From positions 1 through 16,917 of the forward strand of contig DAOVQH010000014.1 in NCBI GenBank assembly GCA_030628755.1: a stretch of 16,917 nucleotides of DNA. Direction: 5' to 3'. This document shows, one piece after another, positions 1 to 7,054 of this stretch. The notes under the pieces are model-generated. The model searched no databases and was not told where the DNA came from. It saw nothing but the letters and a program-made list of their open reading frames with translations. This DNA is from Candidatus Cloacimonadota bacterium. Lineage in GTDB: Bacteria > Cloacimonadota > Cloacimonadia > Cloacimonadales > TCS61. Positions within the stretch are counted from its first letter, which is position 1. Every line of letters starts with the position of its first letter. Position numbers and translations under genes: made by a program.

Positions 1-45
1 AAAGAAATTTATGGCGAAGATGCTGAAGAGGTGGAAATCCGATGA
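1..45 (+). CDS. C-terminal end of probable phosphonate ABC transporter ATP-binding protein (partial)
   Basis: The window opens inside a reading frame that ends in KEIYGEDAEEVEIR and a TGA stop. That stop overlaps the phnE start codon as ATGA, so the two genes are probably translationally coupled. Known PhnC ATPases often finish with a short xxIYGxx(A/E)EE-type tail, and phnC commonly precedes phnE. The identity therefore rests on a 14-residue tail and on context. No nucleotide-binding motif lies within the window, and an upstream second permease gene cannot be strictly excluded. Confidence 0.5.
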   Translation, partial: KEIYGEDAEEVEIR

Positions 46-1049
46 AAAAAGAAAATAAATTTAAATTAATCGTTCAAGCATTCCTAACCGATTTTTTATT
101 CTGGATTTATATTTTTGGATGTATTTCTTTCCTGATGAACCGCTGGTTTGAAGAAGCAATTCCCGGTAAATATGTTGTCATAATGGGAGTTTTTGTAGCA
201 CTCATCTTTCTTGTATCTGGTATCTCTATCGGTAGAAAGGTATTTCTTCCCACCAGAAAAACCGATAAGAAATGGCATAAAACCTTCTGGGGATGGTCTA
301 TTGTTTTTATTTTGTTTATAACCTTTATGGTAGGTTGGAATCTTGTAGAAGTGAACTTGTATAAGTTCTTTACGAAATTCAGGAACGCCAGAGGTATTAT
401 GAACGGTATTTTTGATCCAAATTTCGATATTCTCACGATGTGTTTAAATGCCCTTGCAGAAACAATATACCTGGCTTTACTCGCTACAGTTTTTGCTATT
501 CCTTTTGCTTTCATGCTCAGTTTTTTTGCTGCTCGTAACCTGATGCCGAGAACGTTCCTGGGAAATACAGTATATATGGTCATTCGAACAATTGCTACCC
601 TTTTCCGCTCAATTGAAGCTATTGTTTGGGCAATCATTTTCAGTGTGTGGGTTGGGATTGGTCCCTATGCAGGTATGCTGGCTTTGATGATACATTCGAT
701 TGCAGCTCTTACAAAATTATATTCAGAGCAAATAGAAAATATCGATCCCGGTCCCGTGGAAGCTATAAAAGCAACAGGAGCAAATACGATCCAGGTCTGG
801 ATTTTTGCAGTTGTTCCGCAAATAATCTCTCCTTACCTTGCTTTCACAATTTACAGGTGGGATATCAACGTACGCATGGCAACTATTGTCGGTTTTGTTG
901 GTGGTGGTGGTATTGGTCTATTACTTCTACAACAACAGCAACTTCTCCGCTGGCATAATGTTGGGGTCATCATCTGGCTTATCGCTGCTGTAGTCTGGAC
1001 AATGGATATGGTTAGTGCAAAAGTGAGGCAGAAATTACAGGGAGTGTAA
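42..1049 (+). CDS. phnE: Phosphonate ABC transporter permease PhnE
   Basis: Inner-membrane permease subunit of a phosphonate/phosphate-ester importer, working with the PhnC ATPase and a PhnD-type binding protein. Hydrophobic segments lie near residues 11-33, 44-65 and 82-100, then a conserved permease core at about 140-325. The EAA loop that docks on the ATPase is clear at 240-260 (EAIKATGANTIQVWIFAVVP), and a glycine-rich VGFVGGGGIG follows at 283-292. At 335 residues it is longer than the usual 260-290; the extra length is at the N-terminus and carries additional membrane segments. The start overlaps the upstream stop (ATGA), which supports an operon. No terminator is obvious beyond the hairpin array that follows. 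Family assignment is firm; the transported substrate cannot be read from sequence. Confidence 0.9.
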   Translation: MKKENKFKLIVQAFLTDFLFWIYIFGCISFLMNRWFEEAIPGKYVVIMGVFVALIFLVSGISIGRKVFLPTRKTDKKWHKTFWGWSIVFILFITFMVGWNLVEVNLYKFFTKFRNARGIMNGIFDPNFDILTMCLNALAETIYLALLATVFAIPFAFMLSFFAARNLMPRTFLGNTVYMVIRTIATLFRSIEAIVWAIIFSVWVGIGPYAGMLALMIHSIAALTKLYSEQIENIDPGPVEAIKATGANTIQVWIFAVVPQIISPYLAFTIYRWDINVRMATIVGFVGGGGIGLLLLQQQQLLRWHNVGVIIWLIAAVVWTMDMVSAKVRQKLQGV

Positions 1050-1320
1050 CTCAAAGCTTTTACCATGTCGAATGACAAGGCCTGCTTTGAGAAAGACAAA
1101 AGGAAAAAGATCAAAGACGAAAGCAAAAAAAAATTGCTGGTTCATTCGTCCCGATTGAACCATGTGTTTTTGCCAGACCGTCCCGGTCTGAGACAGGATT
1201 ATTATGATACATCGAGACGATGTGAAAAAAACGAATAGACTCCTCGAGACGAGAAGTCCAACGGTTTTCATTACAGTGGACAAGAAAGAAAATTTTGTTC
1301 GTTTTGTTAGTTGTTAAATT
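1050..1320. other. Intergenic spacer with purine-rich stretch and hairpin array A
   Basis: No credible gene. The first 85 bases are A/G-rich and contain CAAAGACGAAAGC, which faintly resembles the stretch just before hairpin array B. Array A occupies 1139-1258. The last 60 bases lead to the HAD gene without a recognisable Shine-Dalgarno sequence. Confidence 0.7.
1139..1258 (+). repeat. Four-hairpin array, copy A
   Basis: Four successive inverted repeats, each with a 3-nt centre. H1 has arms 1139-1148 and 1152-1161 around TCC, with one mismatch. H2 has arms CAGACCG and CGGTCTG (1174-1180, 1184-1190) around TCC. H3 has arms ACATCG and CGATGT (1209-1214, 1218-1223) around AGA. H4 has arms 1238-1246 and 1250-1258 around AGA, with one mismatch. 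It is the most divergent of the three full copies. H2 and H3 differ from copies B and C on both sides of the stem, so pairing is kept. Confidence 0.85.
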
Positions 1321-2013
1321 ATGAAATATAAAGCTGTAATATTTGACCTGGACGGAACACTCATCGATTCGATGGGGGTTTGGATTAATGTGGATAAAGA
1401 GTATTTAACCAAAAGAAATATCCCTGTCCCGGATGACCTTTTCAAAGATGTAGAAGGTGGAAATAATTTTGTTGAGATAGCTCTATACTTCAAGAAGAAA
1501 TTCAATCTTCCTGATTCAATCGAAGAGATCTGTTCTGAATGGACAGACATGGTTGCTGAACATTACAAGAAAGATGTGAAATTAAAACCGGGAGCTAAAG
1601 AACTACTGGAATATCTTCAAGAAAATAGTATAAAAATCGGTGTTGGAACAAGCAATTCAAAATATCTCACTGAAACAGTTTTAAAAGCTAATAAAGTTCT
1701 GGATTATTTTGATTCTGTAATTGCCGGTTGTGAGAAAATTAAAGGTAAGCCCTTTCCGGATATTTTCCTTACAGTTGCAGATGAATTAAATGTGAAACCT
1801 GAGGAATGTATAGTTATAGAAGATGTATTGGTTGGAATTGAAGCTGCTAAAAATGCTGGAATGACTGTTTATGCAATCTATGATGAACATGCTGCCCATG
1901 AAACTGAACAGATCAAGCAGATTGCTGATTTTTATGCAGAGGATTTTGAGAGTATTTTGAAGAAATTTAGCCACCCCGATACAGTCATTCTGCCTTATGG
2001 GGCAGGCGAATGA
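1321..2013 (+). CDS. HAD-superfamily hydrolase (beta-phosphoglucomutase/phosphatase-like)
   Basis: Probable cytosolic phosphatase or phosphomutase of HAD subfamily I. Motif I is FDLDGT with the nucleophile Asp9 and acid/base Asp11. Residues 15-85 form the helical cap. Motif II is GTSNS (Thr110), motif III is the KGKPFPD lysine (Lys143), and motif IV is IEDVLVG (Glu167/Asp168), so all catalytic positions are present. Length (230 residues) is normal for the family. The closest functional relatives are beta-phosphoglucomutase-like and sugar-phosphate phosphatases; the substrate is unknown. The last dozen residues (HPDTVILPYGAGE) look unlike the fold and are encoded by a palindromic stretch, so the C-terminus may have been extended by a repeat. 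No Shine-Dalgarno sequence precedes the ATG. A role with phnE is possible but unsupported. Confidence 0.85.
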   Translation: MKYKAVIFDLDGTLIDSMGVWINVDKEYLTKRNIPVPDDLFKDVEGGNNFVEIALYFKKKFNLPDSIEEICSEWTDMVAEHYKKDVKLKPGAKELLEYLQENSIKIGVGTSNSKYLTETVLKANKVLDYFDSVIAGCEKIKGKPFPDIFLTVADELNVKPEECIVIEDVLVGIEAAKNAGMTVYAIYDEHAAHETEQIKQIADFYAEDFESILKKFSHPDTVILPYGAGE

Positions 2014-2185
2014 ACACGAACGAATACGAAAATAAAGTAATGGGTCTAAAAGGATAAATCCCGCTTGTTAAGGAATTAAAAGATTCTGCCCAGAACGAAC
2101 CGAACCAAAGTTTAAATCGTAAAATTTAAACGGAAGTGAACCAACCAACCCTACCCGCAGACATATTGTTATGGGAATTTTTTTA
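2014..2185. other. Convergent intergenic spacer
   Basis: Short spacer between the HAD gene (plus) and the TIR gene (minus). It contains an inverted repeat with arms GTTTAAAT and ATTTAAAC separated by 6 nt. No gene and no clear uridine-tailed terminator were seen. Confidence 0.5.
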
Positions 2186-2967
2186 TTATTTAATTTCAAA
2201 ATAATGGCTTTTTTCAGCTATAATATATCTTCTATTAGAAACTGGATAATGATCATAAATTCTAGAAAATACCTTATAACGTCCCTTTAAAAAGCCATGA
2301 ACCGAAATAGTCAATTTTTTACTCTGAATATTTATGCTACCATGTAAATTACCTGGCGTTGTTGATCTTATATTATCCAATGTCTCAGAATCAAAAACCC
2401 AAACATGTTTACCAGTTTGGAGATTTACAATTTTATTATCAAAAAAACCATTTTTAAGATTTCCTCGGAATGTATATGTTATATAAATCTTGAAAGTATT
2501 ATTTAAAATTTTAGGTGATAAAGTACACTTAAATTCAGTTTTTGTTATAGTTGAAAGATGATCAAATAAATCAATATAACACTTTCTAAAACTAAATGAT
2601 TCTTTTCTTTTATTTTTTTTATCAGAAGTAAATGTAAATGGTAAATCAACTTGATTATGAATAAATCCCTTTAGATTTTTTAATATTTTTTTTCAATAAT
2701 AGGTAAAATTATCCTATCAGAGGCTACAGCGAATCCGATTTCTTGATTAACCCATTGATTACTTATTGAGTTTTCTGTTATTATCGGTATAAAATATTGA
2801 GTTTCGAGAATACCATCTTTAACTTTTTCGGTTAATGGAACTCCAGGTTTTTGAAAATATGCAATAATTATAGGTTCAAATTTGTAAGGTTTTTTCAATG
2901 CTACTTTTTCTATCGCTTTCATTTTATTGTGATCAAGTTGAGAATAGCTTAAAAAAAACTTAATCAT
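2186..2967 (-). pseudogene. TIR-domain protein, reading frame split at an A8 tract (frameshifted or phase-variable)
   Basis: The minus-strand frame starts at 2967 behind an AGGAG site and encodes a TIR domain. It begins MIKFFLSYSQLDH and contains WVNQEIGFA, whose Glu76 aligns with the catalytic NADase Glu of SARM1 (WVHKEI), followed by RIILPIIE. It stops at 2680 as EKKY. A run of eight A (plus-strand T at 2686-2693) lies just before the stop. The -1 frame, which has no start codon of its own, is open from this run to 2186. It continues KILKNLKGFIHNQVDLPF, a plausible end of the TIR fold, followed by about 150 residues of beta-rich, unrecognised sequence. One extra A would give a single protein of about 260 residues. 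The lesion may be a true mutation, a phase-variable tract, a programmed -1 slip or a sequencing error. TIR NADases often serve in antiphage defence, and the neighbouring gene at 3077-3712 has a nuclease-like signature. Confidence 0.75.
2680..2967 (-). CDS. Truncated TIR-domain product as read without frameshift
   Basis: If the A8 tract is read faithfully, translation yields 95 residues. These carry the conserved N-terminal TIR strand (FFLSYS), the catalytic-type Glu76 in WVNQEIGFA and the following strand IILPII, but not the last TIR elements or the C-terminal domain. The Shine-Dalgarno AGGAG sits about 6 nt before the ATG. A lone 95-residue TIR fragment would probably be unstable, since bacterial TIR domains are usually 120-150 residues. 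It is listed separately because this is the literal product of the sequence as given. Confidence 0.55.
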   Translation of the reverse strand: MIKFFLSYSQLDHNKMKAIEKVALKKPYKFEPIIIAYFQKPGVPLTEKVKDGILETQYFIPIITENSISNQWVNQEIGFAVASDRIILPIIEKKY

Positions 2968-3002
2968 TAGTAACTCCTAAATATTTCAACTGACGGTCAC
3001 GC

Positions 3003-3046
3003 ACGCCACTAACGGATCTTGCGGAGTTTGTGGGTGCATTGTTAGT
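3003..3046. repeat. Inverted repeat between the TIR gene and the 211-residue gene
   Basis: Arms CCACTAAC and GTTAGTGG are perfectly complementary and about 27 nt apart, in an otherwise unremarkable gap. In minus-strand orientation it lies roughly 30 nt after the stop of the 3077-3712 gene and upstream of the TIR gene. No uridine tract follows, so it is not a standard terminator. It resembles an integron attC only superficially. Confidence 0.5.
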
Positions 3047-3076
3047 GGTATCATTTTACATTGAATTTCGTATAAA

Positions 3077-3712
3077 CTAAACTTTGTATATCACCGTATT
3101 TTCCACTTTTGTTATTACATATACTTCTTCAAAAATATTATTATAATTATCATTGAGGTTATATTTTTTCATCTTTTCGGATAGATAATCATTAGCAATT
3201 TTTTGTTTTCGAATTTCTAAGAAATCACCATTAATTAAAAGGATATTTTTATCATAGACAGTGTAGCAATTATTTAACTTTGCTGTTTTTTGTTGAATTA
3301 TATAATAAATATTTTTTGCCCAAGAAAATTCAATGGTATAACCAATCCATGGGTAAGCTGATAATTCTACGTTAGGTGCCTTAATAAAACTTTTAACTTC
3401 TTCACAGGTTAACTTCTTTTTATTGAATAGATTTGGGTCAAGTTCTATTAAAGATTCTTCTGGAAATTCTTCACGTATTGCTGAGACATAATGCATATTT
3501 TGTGGAGATCCAGAGCAGATTTCAATACCTGTTTTCCCAGTATTATTTTTTATAACGAAATCAGGACTCTCTCTTTTCTTTATTTCCAAAGGAGTATGAA
3601 AATGAATGTTAAGTGTCTTTGTGTCTTTAAGATAATTAAGAAAAGAATAAAGCAATAGAGATTCATTGATGAAATCAATAAAATTACTACTTGTTTTAAT
3701 TTGAAAATTCAT
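3077..3712 (-). CDS. Hypothetical protein with PD-(D/E)xK nuclease-like signature
   Basis: A 211-residue soluble protein without signal peptide or membrane segment. Residues near 49-65 read ESPDFVI, then a short loop, then GIEIC. This resembles the PD...(D/E)x core of PD-(D/E)xK nucleases, but the usual Lys is replaced by Cys. A later helix, IIQQKTAKLNN, could supply a migrated Lys, as in several defence-associated relatives that pair PDF/IEI with a K-x-x-K helix. The rest is AT-rich and Lys/Asn-rich like its TIR neighbour. The gene lies 109 bp upstream of the TIR gene on the same strand and may be co-transcribed. The Shine-Dalgarno signal is weak (TTTAGG, well upstream of ATG). A nuclease role is inference; it could equally be an inactive or unrelated fold. 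Confidence 0.6.
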   Translation of the reverse strand: MNFQIKTSSNFIDFINESLLLYSFLNYLKDTKTLNIHFHTPLEIKKRESPDFVIKNNTGKTGIEICSGSPQNMHYVSAIREEFPEESLIELDPNLFNKKKLTCEEVKSFIKAPNVELSAYPWIGYTIEFSWAKNIYYIIQQKTAKLNNCYTVYDKNILLINGDFLEIRKQKIANDYLSEKMKKYNLNDNYNNIFEEVYVITKVENTVIYKV

Positions 3713-3826
3713 TGTATTTATTACCTAAATTTCATGTTTAATTATTTTGTAATAATTACTTTTTTATAAATAGTGTACCTCGACGAGCACAACAATATTT
3801 AGTATAAAGTGATGCGTTATATGTTT

Positions 3827-5785
3827 TTACCAGTTACCATCAGGTCCACCATAAGCACCCATATCATTTCTGCTTCCATCTGGGTCATTGTATTGCGGGT
3901 CTGGATTACCAGCGTCTATACAAGGTGAGCCTGGAGAGAGATGATAATCATTGTAGCCAATGAAAAGGGGGTCTAAATTGATATTACCTTCTAACCAATT
4001 AATTACACCATTATTGCCAATATTTATTCCACTTTGACCTCCTATTATATCACAATATGATATTTCTAAAGTTGCACCACCTCCCCAATCAGTTATAGTT
4101 AAATCATCACTATTTACAATACAATTCATAAAAGTTACATAAGAACCATTACAAGCTTCTAAATCTGTATCATCAATAATTGAATTGATAAAGATTGGAT
4201 CACTAGTGCTAATATAAATTGCATCAGACCCGTAATTATCTTTTATAATTACATTTTGAAAAACTGGATCACCAACACACCATATACCACTACTGTAACA
4301 ATCGGTATAATTATTTTCAATTATTACTTTTTTTATTTCTACTTCTGAAGAACTTGAAATAAATAACCCACCACCATTCCATATGGAAGTGTTATATGAT
4401 ACAATTGAATTCTCAAACGAAGGATTCCCATCATCAAAATAAATACCACCTCCAGTGTAACTTGTATTATTATTGATGGTTAGATACTCTAATGTAGGAT
4501 TTCCTTCACAATAAATCCCACCACCTTTGTCTTCAGCATAATTTGAGGTAATTATTAAGTTTGATAATTTGGGATCTCCATCACAGTAAATTCCACCTCC
4601 ATAAGAATTCGTATACCCTCCGGTAATTTTAAAACCGCAAAATAATGTACTATCGTTAATTCCCCAACTTAGACGAACTACAGGATCATTATTGATTCCG
4701 TGAATTACAGTTTGTGAAATAACTTCAGTATTCCCTGTTAACAAGTAATTTGATGCTAATACTATGTTTTTATTATGAAGTTCTATATTTTCGAAATATT
4801 GTCCTGGACGTACAATTATTGTATCACCTGAATGTGCAATATCAATAGCATTTTGTATTTCATCATAATAATCAGGTACATATATAATCCCTTCAAACCA
4901 TGTTGCATATGCAATATTTGAATAATTTGTTTGAAATTCTTGATTATAACCATAAATTCTATAATAATATTTAGTAAATTCTTCTATGCTGTTATCAATA
5001 TATGTATTAATGTTCTGACCTACTGAATCTATAAGTATATAATTTTCATTTTCTTCCTTTCTTTCAATTTTATAACCGATTTCATAATTACTATTATCAT
5101 CCCATTCTAAAAAAATAGCAACATCATCTAATAGTGTTGCAATTAGATTAGACGGAGGATTAAATGCATTTATATAACTTTCATCATAATTTGAACTACT
5201 ATTGCCACAAGCTGAGCTTACTCTATAATAACATGGAGCATACAAATCACTGTTAAAATCAATATATTCTTCTTTATTCTCTTCAATTATTTTGTAACCT
5301 TCTGTCCACTCTTCACCTTCAATTTTCCTATCAATTCTAAAATTAAGTTCGCCAATACTATTATCACACCATGTAAGCCTAATACTGTCATGTGCGATTT
5401 GTTCTAATTGCAAATTTGTTGGTGTTGTAATATCAGAAAACCAGCCAGCAGGCATGGAATATTCAGAATAGTTACTACCATCAAATGCTCTAACTCTATA
5501 AGAATATATTGTATCAGTATTAGTGTTTATAAAATCGTTAAATGTTGTTATATTAGATGCAACTTCATTATAGTTATCAAATCAAGCATATTCACCTTTT
5601 TTTCTATCAATAAAGAATTTTGTTTCATCAGAAGAATTATCCTGCCATGTTAGTTTTATAAGGTTATTTTCAATCAAAGTAATTTGTAAATCTGATGGTG
5701 CATTACTTTTAGGTGAAGTTGTATCAGAGCATGAGATAATAAATATTAAAATAAAAATAATAACATATAATATTTTTGCTTTCAT
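3827..5785 (-). pseudogene. Fibronectin type III / right-handed beta-helix lipoprotein interrupted by an in-frame TGA
   Basis: Starting at 5785, the frame gives a lipoprotein signal with lipobox IISC (Cys19), then the start of a fibronectin type III domain up to KKGEYA. It then meets TGA (plus strand 5582-5584). The same frame continues without another stop for 584 codons to 3827, completing domain 1 and two further fibronectin-like domains with the same F/Y-x-I-(D/E)-R-K strand. From about residue 295 follows a parallel beta-helix. It opens with a DAIxxAxxGDTIxVxPGxY-type element, has repeated GGGIYC/GGGIYF turns, and ends SPGSPCIDAGNPDP with GAYGG. Without the stop it would be a 653-codon surface lipoprotein. 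A single G-to-A change of a Trp codon explains it, since Trp fits this strand. Downstream initiation at the internal ATG (5453-5455) would give a 542-residue protein with no export signal. GGAG precedes the start. Confidence 0.85.
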
Positions 5786-5861
5786 TTTTACTCCATTTTT
5801 TTATTTTTAAATATTTAATAAAGTTGCCACTAATGACCATTCCTGCTTTCCTTCAAAAAAG

Positions 5862-6050
5862 GTGCACATACCCAACTATATTTACATCACCAACCCCGCA
5901 ATAATTCAAGTTATCCGTACGTTTAGTTTCACTTCCAAGTTTTTACGTTACCGAGGATGGGAAAAGTTTAATTTATGTCAAAGAAAAAAAATAAACGAAG
6001 CTGGACTTGACTCTTGCCCTGATGAATATCAGGGTCAGACGCAGGGCTAA
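5862..6050 (+). repeat. Duplicated ~190-bp module, copy 1 (precedes array B)
   Basis: Begins GTGCACAT and ends GGGCTAA. By eye it is roughly 85-90% identical to 8429-8616; this is a hand alignment, not a computed one. Both copies contain a hairpin with arms CCCTGAT and ATCAGGG around GAAT, and both run directly into the first hairpin of an array. Copy 1 carries one extra T relative to copy 2 after the CTTCCAAG stretch, which breaks a small reading frame that copy 2 keeps open. Both copies lie just upstream of minus-strand lipoprotein genes. Confidence 0.85.
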
Positions 6051-6065
6051 AAACAACCAGTTGTT

Positions 6066-6185
6066 GGTTCAATCGTCCCGATTGAACCAGATGTTTTGCC
6101 AGATCGTCACGATCTGAAATAATGTGATAAATGTTTTTCGAGACGAAAACCGGAAACAATGTGGACTCCTCGGGACGAGAAGTCC
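6066..6185 (+). repeat. Four-hairpin array, copy B
   Basis: H1: arms GGTTCAATCG and CGATTGAACC around TCC (6066-6088), perfect. H2: CAGATCG and CGATCTG around TCA (6100-6116), perfect. H3: TTTTCG and CGAAAA around AGA (6135-6149), perfect. H4: GGACTCCTCG and CGAGAAGTCC around GGA (6163-6185), with one mismatch. Every centre is flanked by CG on both sides. This is the cleanest copy and the only one with the upstream module and an uninterrupted H1. Confidence 0.9.
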
Positions 6186-6346
6186 AACTGATCTTCGTGT
6201 ATTAATGACTTGGTGGTAATATACTGAAAATCAGAATAATCTAGTCAATCCTGATTCATACAAACATAACCTTGCCAAGGTCAACAGCAAGAATGTTCTT
6301 CGAAAGAGACCTTTGCAAGGTAAGGAACAACCAGCGGCTTCTCATG

Positions 6347-6367
6347 TTCCCTTTTGTTAAAAGGGAA
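6347..6367. repeat. Palindrome with 3-nt centre
   Basis: Arms TTCCCTTTT and AAAAGGGAA flank GTT; 9 perfect pairs. A related but imperfect version occurs near 8979-8999 (CTCCTTTTGCTGAAAGGGAA), and both are followed by TAGCAAGGGATTCTA. This marks another dispersed repeat shared by the two spacers. Confidence 0.75.
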
Positions 6368-6403
6368 TAGCAAGGGATTCTAAATTTTGAAAACTTACTT
6401 ATT

Positions 6404-6421
6404 GGTGGGTTGTCACCCACC
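6404..6421. repeat. GGTGGGT/ACCCACC hairpin
   Basis: Arms GGTGGGT and ACCCACC around TGTC, followed by CTAC. A decayed relative with CACCCACCCTAC is at 9031-9042. Hairpins of this wording are scattered through intergenic DNA of many bacteria (general knowledge). Confidence 0.7.
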
Positions 6422-6892
6422 CTACAACTACAACTTCCAACAGCATCTTATGTTTTCCTTTTTCTGAAAGGAGAAAGCAGAGGATTCTTGGAACTGTTCC
6501 TGAACTCCATTTCCGCTTCGATACGTTTGCAAGTCTCTCATAGTGGTCACGCCAGCATTAAATGCTTTAATCTTTCTACTATCAAATAATACAAACCCTG
6601 TAATATTTTTTTACTTCGTTCATAAATATACCTTAAACTTCCTATAAAAAATTCTTTCAACTATGATTCGGAAAGTTTTCTCACAACTATCATTATTTCT
6701 ATTTTCTCTTCCAACCTTCCGAATCCTCATACTGCAGAAAACTTGAGCGAAAGGATACGAAAAGTTTTTTTACTAATTTGGACTGCATTAACTGGATTAA
6801 TGCTAAGCGACGCAGTTGGTTCTGAAGAACAGATGAGATGCAAGCATCTCAAAATTCAACATGGTTGAATTACTCCAATATTACTACAAACA

Positions 6893-6923
6893 AACTTCCG
6901 AAGTTTAAAAAACTTCGGAAGTT
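6893..6923. repeat. Perfect 14-bp-stem hairpin, possible terminator
   Basis: Arms AACTTCCGAAGTTT (6893-6906) and AAACTTCGGAAGTT (6910-6923) around AAA. It is the longest perfect stem in this spacer. On the plus strand GATTCTTTTT follows; on the minus strand only TTTGTTTG follows. Lying about 130 bp past the end of the minus-strand FGE-like gene, it could end that transcript, but the U-tract is poor. Confidence 0.6.
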
Positions 6924-7054
6924 GATTCTTTTTCATCCTAATATATTTCGCTCCTTCTTTATAGAAAAAAGATGCAAAAAGTGTGAAAAAATAAATAGCA
7001 AAGTGTAACTAAAATTTACCCTGTGTTGTTGCAAAGCCCATTTCACTGGAGTAT

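Larger units (their letters stand above)
5786..7054. other. Gene-free, hairpin-rich intergenic region I
   Basis: About 1.27 kb without a credible gene. It holds a duplicated module (5862-6050), hairpin array B (6066-6185) and many separate palindromes with 3- or 4-nt centres: 6269-6281, 6309-6321, 6347-6367, 6404-6421, 6834-6851, 6853-6871 and 6893-6923. A crossed pair of inverted repeats lies at 6665-6743. Phrases such as AGGGAATAGCAAGGGATTC at 6363 recur at 8995. The region separates two minus-strand lipoprotein genes. Confidence 0.8.

Noticed and set aside
107..637. Long antisense reading frame opposite phnE
   Set aside because: It is a shadow of phnE; it has no Shine-Dalgarno sequence and its composition follows phnE codons.
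2968..3826. Integron cassette array with attC sites after each small minus-strand gene
   Set aside because: Only one gap has complementary outer arms. They do not match the RYYYAAC/GTTRRRY boxes, the site is too short, and the other gaps lack a matching partner arm. No integrase is present.
5582..5584. TGA recoded as Trp in this organism
   Set aside because: TGA ends the upstream phnC fragment (43-45), the HAD gene (2011-2013) and the VCBS gene (11698-11700) at sensible protein ends, so a local mutation is simpler.
5862..6050. 62-residue protein gene on the plus strand coinciding with the module
   Set aside because: The frame is not kept in the second copy of the module and there is no ribosome-binding site.
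6066..6088. tRNA T-arm (GGTTCAATCG resembles GGTTCAAATC)
   Set aside because: The arm pairs with its own neighbour in a 10-bp hairpin, and no acceptor, D or anticodon stems or CCA-adjacent layout surround it.
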